Positions 56,901 to 64,000 of a stretch of 64,000 nt of DNA are shown in pieces; the first letter of the stretch is position 1; each line of letters starts with the position of its first letter. The translations under genes were made by a program, and so were the position numbers. Source of the DNA: Helicoverpa zea (lineage: Eukaryota; Arthropoda; Insecta; Lepidoptera; Noctuidae). The notes beneath the pieces were generated by a model. That model did no database searches. It saw only the letters and a program-made list of their open reading frames with translations, and was not told where the DNA came from. The stretch covers positions 5,146,001 to 5,210,000 of the forward strand of contig NC_061466.1 of NCBI RefSeq assembly GCF_022581195.2, given 5' to 3'.

Positions 56901-59900
56901 GGCCATGGAGATGAACTGACATTATTTTCTTTCTCTATAATTCTCATTTTCGAAACTCAGTGTTTTTAGGAATATTGTTAACAGAGAGGATGCTGATATT
57001 CTTTAGTTCATCACGCAACCACAACACAATTTTGAACCATTATCTTAATTTCATTAATTTAACTTTCTTCAGCCCAATGGTTTCGAATAAAGCGGAGGTG
57101 TCGAATAAAAACTTGAATCTAAACAAAAACTGTCAAGATTCGATCCGTGTTTATTTTTTGAGTCGCGGTGAGGGTGTTTAGTGTTTTTGTGGCGTAACGC
57201 AGGTGCCTCGGGCTCTCTCAAGCTTATTGGTCTTTTTTCATCAATGTCCCTAGTGCTGAGTGCACAGGATTGTGTACTTTGAATTTTGTATTCAGTATCT
57301 TTCTTTGATTTATTTTCTTTAACGGAATTATTTTTGTTTGAATCAACTTCACTAAAAGCATCAACAGTGTTGGTGAAGAATTTTGGCAAAATGCAGCATG
57401 ACCTCAGATGGTCTCAAATTAACTCAAAATCATAGGAATTAATTAAAAACCTGACAACTTCATAAGCAAAATTTATATGGGATATCTATTCCACATTAGA
57501 AAAATAGAAAATAATCTAGAACCACAGTTGCACTCCCAGAATTAAACTCAAAACCGTCACTTTCCCAACATTGTATCCCTACTTTACCCGCGTCCCGGCG
57601 AGGTCATTTTTTACCATCAGTTTTCTTTGTTGACGCGTGTCCCACTGCCACGCTTTTTGTCCAGCCCAGCCGTAGCGAAGCGTAAATTATCTCATTATTT
57701 CTATTGATTTTGTTTTTCTTTAAATCCGGCTTGTGCGATGACTTTATCTTACAATTTTATTTTGAAGACAACTTGACTGATTGTAGGGAACTTCTTAACA
57801 TTAATTTCATCGACACCAGTCAGATTATCGTTTCTATCGATTTCATCATTATTCTTACCCATATGTTCTAGTGCTGCATTTGCCGTATCATTGTCATTTA
57901 AATATGCATACGTGCAAAACTTTTACTGTGAGGCGTGAGCTTTATTCCCGTTACGTCTGCTTCGACGCGTGATGGATATCCTGTGTCCTTTGCATTTAAT
58001 AAAGACCTTGCGATACGAAGTTGGCGTTTTTAAATCTCTTTATGCAATTTTGAAGTGAATTGTACTATGTTGATTCTATTTACATTTTAAGATTGTTTTC
58101 TTTCTTAAATTCTGTAGTTTTAACAATTATTGACGTCTTCATTAAGGATCTAGTTAATAACATCAGTGTCGCCAGTTCCATCGAGACGTCATTGACACTC
58201 ATCGTTTAATTATGCTAAAGCAATGTGTTTTCATTTACATAAATGTTTCCATTTAATTTTATAGTTTTCTTTTATACATTTCTTGTTCTTGGTTTATGTT
58301 TGACTTTAGCTAGTCTTAACACCTTTGAATGAAGTCTTTATAAAAAACCATAAAACAAAAATTGCCAAGCCTCTTCCTATCTTGACTACCAGGTTAATAA
58401 AATGCTGTTACGATCCCTATTCTAATACTGGTTAACAACAATAATGTTGGTAGTCAGACTTTCTAACTAGGGGTTAGCCGTGATGACTATCATTTGACTG
58501 AGCACCCATCCTTAGACTGACATCGAGAAGCACAGCTAACCTTCACTGATTGACCCCTAAGCCTGGTACTGAACCACAAGCTCCCTAACCTCGACACTCT
58601 TAAACAAACACTAATAAAATATCTAGTCGTCTTTTTGCAGCTAATCTAAGCATCCGTTACGAATTTGGCATTATCATAAAGCAATTAACTAATCAAATGG
58701 CGCCAGACAATTAAAAGCATAATGTAAAAAACCGACCATAAACAATATACTGGCTGATTAGGATCTTTTTATGCGAAGTTTTTATGACTTTTTAAATATG
58801 TGTCAGGTATTTCGTTTAGTTAGTCTTGTCTTTATACGTAAATACTGTGGCGCCTTCAGTTATCAGCAACATTGTTAAGTTAATGGTTCGGGTTTTTATA
58901 ACCTTAATTAACTGCAGTTTTGGATAAATAAAATAATAATTGCGTCTGATTCAGTTAAATTCGGCATGTAATCAGCAAAACACCGGTAAAGTATTGTGCA
59001 ATATGGAATACGTAGTTAGTAATTTTCCATCTTCGGAGTACTTCAGAAAGAAGTTGAATGATTTTCGCAATACCTTCCGCGTGACCCTATTTCACACCTA
59101 CACGGAAACATCTATTGTGTAATGAAAAATTGTGATAGAGCACAAAAACGGGGCGGCACCCGAGGCCGACGTCTAATAATGTTTTAATAATGATTGATGA
59201 TGCAAGTAAGCTGGCAATATCCTTAGCAACATCGATGACGTCTGAATTTTTGGCGATACCTATCGCAACGGTTCTAATTCACATATTGATGTTACCAATT
59301 CTTATAATAAAACAAATATTGGATTTTCCAGTAAGATGTTCAAATCTCTTTGAAACAAACATTCTTTAAGCCTTTAGGAAATTTAATATGCCTTAATATA
59401 TTAATGCTTATGATATCATATTTTCTCCGCAGTTAAATATGAGTCATTTTGCTGTCACAATATTTACTACCCTTTTCGTCGTAATCGTACTATGTGTCAA
59501 ACTACAGAACAACCCCTCGGCAATTTATGTATCCTTCTACTTATTCTATTTATTAGAGCTTTTCGTTGTTGATCAAATAGTTAGGAATATTGTTTTCGTG
59601 CAAGAACAATTCAGGTCAATATAACACGACACCCGATGTGAGGCTGAGTAGATGTTTACATGCGACTGTAGTCACTTCACTTTACGTCAATTTAAGACGA
59701 TTTTCATAGAACACGACTGTCCTAGACAATGTTAACAGGCGTTATGACAAGTTTCCCAAACCCCTAGTTCATAACTGGAAATATGTATATGTTACCGGCC
59801 GAACCCGATTTTAGGACAAACCAGTTTTGCCTAGGTTCAACTAGTTCTTCCTATACGCGTTAGGATTAACTAGTATAGCCTAGTCCAAACTAATTTGTCC

Positions 59901-62900
59901 TAAGCCCGATAGGACGGACCAGTTTAGGCTAGGCAAAACTAGTTGATCCTAATATCAATACGCACACTCTAGGATAAACTGGTATGGCCTAGTCTAAACT
60001 GGTATGGCCTAGTCTAAACTGGTATGGCCTAGTCTAAACTGGTATGGCCTAGTCTAAACAATAAACAAATGTAGCGAGGTCGGAAAGTAACTGAACAAAC
60101 ATGTCAAGAACTGCAGCTATGAAACATTCTGTTGGATCAGGCCAAGGTTTTGTAAGATGCAGCAGCAACAAGAACTGTTCCACAAACAGATGCCAGTGCA
60201 AGAAGGCAATGATACTCTGCAATTCTAAGTGCCACCAAAGCAAACCGTGTAAAAATCAATAACAATTTTAATAATTAACATAATACTCGTATGATTATTG
60301 CTTCTTAAAAAAAACTGTATTATTTGTTATAGTGTGATTGTTTGTATTACCAATTATTATCCATAACTTTTAACGACAACAATTTTAATTTGAGATTTGA
60401 TTATTGCTTCTATTAAAAAAAAAAATACTTACCTATTATTTGTTAGTTAGCTACATATATGTAGTATGATTGTTCGTATTATCAATTTATCCATAACGAC
60501 GAATCAATAAAGATGATTATTTTTCTAAACACGTTTATCCTAGAGTGTGCGTACTTATATCAGGATCAACTAGTTTTGCCTAGCCTAAACTGGTCCGTCC
60601 TACCGGGCTTAGGACAAATTAGTTTGGACTAGGCTATACTAGTTAATCCTAACGCGTATAGGAAGAACTAGTTGAGCCTAGGCAAAACTGGTTTATCCTA
60701 AAATCGGGTTCGGCCGGTAACATATATAAACATACTTCTCAAAACTGATGTAACTTCCCTTATAGAATTAATAGTTGCAAGATATTCAGTACTTCTCGAT
60801 TATTCACTTCCTTCATTTAACTTTATTTACATAACCGTAAGTCACAAGTTATAAATGCTAAGTAATATGTAGTAACTAGCTTCAAGGAAAATGCCAATCA
60901 CTAAAGCCAGTAAGGCGACAATTGATTCGTACGGTGAGACAAATTGCACAAGTGTAAAGCTATTATTCAATTCTGTTAGTTTGGTTACCGCGGTATTAGT
61001 CTGAAGTAAAATTATCCCCCTATGGTTTGAGCGGCTTCCTTTAGCACTTACAAATTGCGTCGAGAGCCTTGTCTCCTGTCATCTCGCAAGTGAGGATGAT
61101 GATTTATATCCGCATGTTCCAACTTACAATATACCTATGTTGCAGTTTGGAAAATAGCATCATCCATATCTCTCCCACCTTTCATAGCACGTGTTGTTAC
61201 AAACAAATCCGATGTCAAAAGGCCCAAGCTTTGAATACGTTTGCATTTCTTAATGTCACATTACATGTAATGAATCTATTCAGATGTTATCAATGAGATG
61301 TTCAAAGTGGCCCGCGCGGGATTCAAGAGGTGTGTCACGTCGGCAGATCACAGACACTCGTAGTTTTGTTATTCAAATGTTGGGAGCACTAAACTCGAAC
61401 TATTATTTACCAGTCGGCACTTTGTCACCCGCTGTGAGACTAAACGGTTGATTACTCCTAACACTGCTGCATCTCAAACCTGCACAATGGCAAAGCTGCA
61501 GTTTTTTGCTGAAGAAAACATAAAAAAATAGCACGCCGCCTTATACTCGTATATCTGTCAAGATTTAAGCCCTCCCATAAAACGAAATATGAATAAACGA
61601 GAAGATAACTTTAAATTCCATCGTTTAAAGAGACGAACGATCGAAAAAACGGTTACCGTTACGAATGGGCTTAAAGGCAATGACATAAAAAAACATATTT
61701 TTTATACCAAATAGCACACACGGGCCGGGACCGAGGCTCGGCCCGTAAGTCATCGAAGCTGTCAAGATAAGAATGAGTGAATGAACACCTGCCGCCACCG
61801 GTGTTACGCGTGCGCCTACGCAACCGCGCAACGCTCCCATTTTATAATTCCATTTTAAAAATACTCAAGACGATTCACAATTTGAATTTTATTTCACGAT
61901 TCATACAGTTCATATTCCAGGTAACGAATCGATCTTTTAAATCTATTATTGAGCAAACGTAATTACGGACCTAGGTTAGAGTGATTATCTTCTTGAATCG
62001 ACTTTTAAATTAGATATAATAATGATTATCGTTGTTTTTTAAATTTAACTGACGAGACTTGACATCCGGAACTGCTTTTATTTTATTGGCTTACGGCCGT
62101 ATTTATTGTGATACGTACTGGTTTCTGACATTAATATCGCATGAAGAATTTGAAAGATTTATATTTGATGGTGTATCCGTTGATGTAAATGTGTTTTTTC
62201 CGCATTACTTTTATTTATGATTTCTTGGTAATGGTTTAGTCATAGGGTCTCACTCACCGTGTTTATAAAATTTAATATGGCCGACATACTTGTGCTATTT
62301 GTCGGTTTTAATTGGTCTAATTGTTGGGTGGAACCCTTCGTAGAATCTCGTAATTATCTTGTCACATGGCACTGCGTCATCTATTGCGATATACATATAC
62401 GTATGTGATGCTACTCACATAATATTACATGCCTATACTATATGTTTTTATATCGAGTTATTTTATGCTTATCATATCAGTTGTTGCGTTCAGCATACCA
62501 TGAAGTATTTGCATACTTTTCACTGAAGAAAAGAAAACGGAGAATAATTTACCATTCTGTCTCAAATATGACGACATTTTCAGTCTTTCAGTTCATGTCC
62601 TATTTACAGCATGAAGAAACATGAATATTGTATTAAGAATTTCAAAAACAATTTCCTCCGAACCGTTCGTGACAATCGTCACGACTCGTGACGTTTAAAT
62701 ATTAAACAACACAACAATGATAAGGCATTCACTTTGTACAAACCTACTTATCTTATATCGTAAACATCTGTTAATATCATCACACTACATATACCATCTC
62801 ACCTCATTCACGTTTTGGCGCCAATTTCTTAAACTAGTCCATATTTCGTTCATTAAGTGATTGCTTAACTTTAAACAGCAGTGTTAATACTCATTCGTGC

Positions 62901-63284
62901 GACAATCTTGATTTTTTGAAGGTTGACTCCCAAAGAGTCAATGCCAGCGTAGTCACAAAGCGGTTACTTGTTGTGAACTTTCAGCATCTTAATCAAGTTT
63001 TGAATTAAAACTACACTCGTGGTAATAGGTCTTACTGTAACTTAAACCGATAATTTTTCGCAAAGCAATCATAGTGATATGATAACACTCACCCCAGTCT
63101 GGTACAAAATCTTGACATCGCTTTTCGAAGGCACTGGTATTCTCTTGTGCGGCAAAAACGGCAGCTTATCGGGCCTCCTCAAGTGTATTTCTCCTGAGGG
63201 CCTGAACGCCTCCAACGGTGTTCTTATCACACCACGAACTCCGCAGAGTGCCCACACCAAAAGTAAGGCGGTAAACACATGCAT
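50668..63284 (-). CDS. argos: Argos / Giant-lens, secreted EGF receptor pathway inhibitor (4 coding exons)
   Basis: The coding sequence joins 63284-63093, 52408-52284, 51365-51098 and 50916-50668, 834 nt in all, giving 277 residues plus TGA. Every junction is GT-AG and all phases agree (0, 2, 0). I chose the ATG at 63284: it opens a hydrophobic signal peptide (residues 1-18), and the upstream in-frame codon at 63296 is GTG, not ATG. The mature part has 16 cysteines (73, 79, 96, 98, 104, 126, 135, 160, 162, 191, 199, 205, 226, 228, 234, 261) and two N-glycosylation sequons (N113, N152). Stretches such as SEDDLPDC, CSKVDLYD, PWIERKC, RLRCSRKEPCKLF and GYCM match the insect Argos family as I know it. 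Argos is known in Drosophila to be secreted and to sequester the EGFR ligand Spitz, and it is itself induced by EGFR signalling as negative feedback. The protein is much shorter than the fly one, which has a long N-terminal extension. Identity is secure; the extent of the 5' and 3' UTRs is not. Confidence 0.93.
50917..51097 (-). other. argos intron 3 (181 bp)
   Basis: This is a short phase-0 GT-AG intron. It has a strong poly-pyrimidine tract on the coding strand just before the acceptor, seen as a run of A on the plus strand. Confidence 0.88.
51098..51365 (-). CDS. argos: argos coding exon 3 (central Cys domain)
   Basis: This 268-nt exon lies between the acceptor CTCATTACAG and the donor AGC|GTGAGT. 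It encodes residues 106 (split) to 195 with cysteines at 126, 135, 160, 162 and 191 and both N-glycosylation sequons. Family hallmarks are YKTCEPVKRLPKCKYFKD and NCHCPKFSVTYL. Confidence 0.93.
51366..52283 (-). other. argos intron 2 (918 bp)
   Basis: This GT-AG intron (GTCAGT donor) splits a serine codon. It is AT-rich. I see only a short imperfect palindrome near 51.5 kb (arms GTATAGCT and AGCTATAC) and nothing coding. Confidence 0.85.
52284..52408 (-). CDS. argos: argos coding exon 2 (first Cys cluster)
   Basis: This 125-nt exon begins after the acceptor TTATATTCCAG and ends at TCTAG|GTCAGT, phase 2. It encodes five cysteines (protein positions 73-104) and the family-typical SEDDLPDC and PWIERKCRC stretches. 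The split serine codon is AG plus T from exon 3. Confidence 0.92.
54215..54270. repeat. Perfect hairpin 1: 26-bp arms, GTCA loop
   Basis: The arms 54215-54240 and 54245-54270 are exact reverse complements around a 4-nt loop GTCA. It lies in argos intron 1, 10 bp from a second perfect hairpin with the same loop. Confidence 0.95.
54281..54346. repeat. Perfect hairpin 2: 31-bp arms, GTCA loop
   Basis: The arms 54281-54311 and 54316-54346 are exact reverse complements around GTCA. The arm sequence is unrelated to that of hairpin 1. Confidence 0.95.
59813..60060 (+). repeat. Array of 20-bp palindromic units (AGGnnnAACTAGTTnnnCCT)
   Basis: Ten units are visible, starting at 59813, 59833, 59862, 59882, 59911, 59931, 59971, 59991, 60011 and 60031, plus a partial one at 60051. 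Each is about 20 bp and is itself a near palindrome around AACTAGTT or AACTGGTA. The last four are almost identical tandem copies; the earlier ones are diverged and mostly paired head-to-tail. The opposite arm (60533-60722) repeats the same series in inverse order. Confidence 0.85.
60101..60262 (+). pseudogene. Cys-rich C-terminal fragment of a transposase
   Basis: This 53-codon open stretch ends in TAA and carries a motif of the form RCxxxxxCxxxxCxCxxxxxxCxxxCHxxxxC (residues 19-50: C20, C26, C31, C33, C40, C44, H45, C50). It resembles the Cys-rich tail seen in transposase and integrase-like proteins such as KRAB-A domain-containing protein 2-like insect proteins. No catalytic core is present, so it is a leftover piece of a larger coding region carried inside the foldback element. 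Family recognition is from memory of the motif only. Confidence 0.5.
63093..63284 (-). CDS. argos: argos coding exon 1 (signal peptide and linker)
   Basis: This exon has 64 codons from ATG 63284. Residues 1-18 are a hydrophobic leader. The rest is a basic, Pro-rich linker ending KILYQTG. The donor reads GGG|GTGAGT (intron begins at 63092), phase 0. The reading frame runs into the intron for only a few codons before stopping, which supports splicing here. Confidence 0.88.
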
Positions 63285-63560
63285 GTTCTTTTCCACTTAC
63301 AAAATACACACAAAAAGTAACTGTCAATAATAACGTTCCAATTGTTTTAAAATGTTCGAATTTTGAACGGTGTTCGATATTCGGTGTTCGTGCGTGTTCG
63401 GGTCGCGTGCGCTGTGTCGCGTTGTGGTCGGGCAAGCTCGGACTGGCGGCAAGCGCGCCGAGGCAGGTACGACTTAGCCTACGCGCCCGGTATAACCACC
63501 TCCGACTGCGACCAGTATGACTTGATTCTTGAAGCTTTCCTGACAATTTAGCGTGGAACA
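63285..63560 (-). promoter_or_regulatory. argos 5' UTR and GC-rich promoter region
   Basis: The DNA just upstream of the argos start is AT-rich for about 70 bases. It then becomes strongly GC- and CpG-rich (about 63370-63510), unlike the surrounding DNA. This compositional island in front of the first exon suggests the transcription start zone. Long open frames here on either strand reflect the high GC, not coding. I found no convincing TATA box. Confidence 0.45.
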
Positions 63561-64000
63561 TTTCTTTTAACATGTTTTTTTTTCGTATAGTTTTTTTCTG
63601 TTAGCTTTAACATCATAAAGATTACGTCAGTTTTACAACGAAGAATGTACGATTAATTGATTTGTTGAAAATATTGCTTGTTTACCTGATTATTAAGATT
63701 TAATTTATGTATAAAAGGACCAAATATTTGAAGTATTTCAAGTTCTTCCCCTTAAAACCAATTCCTCGAAATATAATTTATTTTTAATCAACCTAATAAA
63801 AAGCGTCATTCGGAGAGGTATCGGTATTAATTCACGAAACAATTCGACGATACGAGTTTTAAATAGGCACTTAATAAATCCCAACTATTCAAATGGTCCT
63901 AAGTGTCAAATTTCGAAGTCGTTATCGTAAAAGTGATGTAATAAAATATATTATTCGAAATACCCTCGAGGATCAAGAGTGTTCGGTTGCGACGGCTTGA
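63561..64000. other. Upstream DNA of argos, nothing recognised
   Basis: This is AT-rich sequence beyond the GC-rich argos 5' block. It contains no open frame or repeat that I can support. Confidence 0.6.

Larger units (their letters stand above)
59790..60722. mobile_element. Foldback DNA transposon with TGTTA ends and TATA target duplication (Ginger-like, non-autonomous)
   Basis: Two inverted arms of about 190 bp (59790-59979 and 60533-60722) match with about 6 mismatches. The ends read TGTTACCGGCCGAACCCG. They are flanked by TATA on both sides (59786-59789 and 60723-60726), which could be a 4-bp target duplication. Both arms are built from a 20-bp palindromic unit (separate entry), and a Cys-rich transposase-tail fragment lies between them. 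Ginger transposons are known for TGTNR termini and 4-bp target duplications, and their transposase-derived proteins carry such Cys-rich ends, so this assignment is reasonable but not proven. The element sits in argos intron 1. The well-matched arms argue for moderate age. Confidence 0.7.
52409..63092 (-). other. argos intron 1 (10,684 bp)
   Basis: This is a GT-AG intron from donor GTGAGT (63092) to acceptor CCAG (52409). It holds no exon I can recognise. Inside it are the twin hairpins at 54215-54346 and the foldback transposon at 59790-60722. The GC-richer patches near 54.65-54.75, 56.65-56.85 and 61.7-61.85 kb show no sustained coding signal. Large first introns of developmental regulators often hold enhancers, but I see no specific element I could prove. 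Confidence 0.75.

Noticed and set aside
57069..58060. Minus-strand lysine/asparagine-rich frames resembling decayed protein
   Set aside because: They are broken by stops, have no domain, and have a composition typical of chance frames in AT-rich DNA.
63166..63573. 135-codon open frame on the minus strand over argos exon 1
   Set aside because: It overlaps exon 1 in another frame and lies mostly in the GC-rich 5' block, where stops are rare. The correct frame begins at ATG 63284.

Overview
The window looks like AT-rich, gene-poor nuclear DNA from an insect, most likely a moth or butterfly. Three things point there: split genes with GT-AG introns, an unmistakable Argos/Giant-lens gene (an arthropod EGF-pathway inhibitor), and several transposon-derived repeats of lepidopteran type, including an RTE-like 3' tail and palindromic MITEs. 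No bacterial operon, tRNA, rRNA or CRISPR array was seen. Most open frames of 60-100 codons in this DNA have the number and composition expected by chance.

Layout. Bases 1-33207 hold no gene I can recognise. They contain a perfect short hairpin (8.45 kb), a LINE reverse-transcriptase remnant (18.0 kb), a GC-rich foldback MITE with a TAA target duplication (18.94-19.11 kb), a mosaic of dispersed repeats (26.7-27.1 kb) and a 490-bp foldback element whose two 152-bp arms are identical (27.17-27.66 kb). On the minus strand at 33208-34020 is the first coding exon of a secreted, Thr/Ser/Pro-rich mucin-like protein. It ends at a clean splice donor, and its remaining exons were not found. Bases 34-49 kb hold another RTE/SINE-like tail (39.9 kb), an 88-bp-armed MITE with TTA target duplications (40.9 kb) and a second copy of a dispersed repeat (42.4 kb).

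The right part is dominated by argos on the minus strand. It has four coding exons (63093-63284, 52284-52408, 51098-51365, 50668-50916) that join in frame to a 277-residue secreted protein with 16 cysteines outside the signal peptide. The first intron is 10.7 kb. Inside it sit two back-to-back perfect hairpins with the same GTCA loop (54.2-54.35 kb) and a 933-bp foldback transposon (59.79-60.72 kb). That transposon has TGTTA ends, 4-bp TATA target duplications, arrays of a 20-bp palindromic unit in both arms, and a leftover Cys-rich transposase tail. Together these suggest a non-autonomous relative of Ginger transposons and make it the most interesting structure in the window.

The two genes are not obviously functionally linked. 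Both encode secreted proteins and both are transcribed leftward from GC-rich 5' regions.
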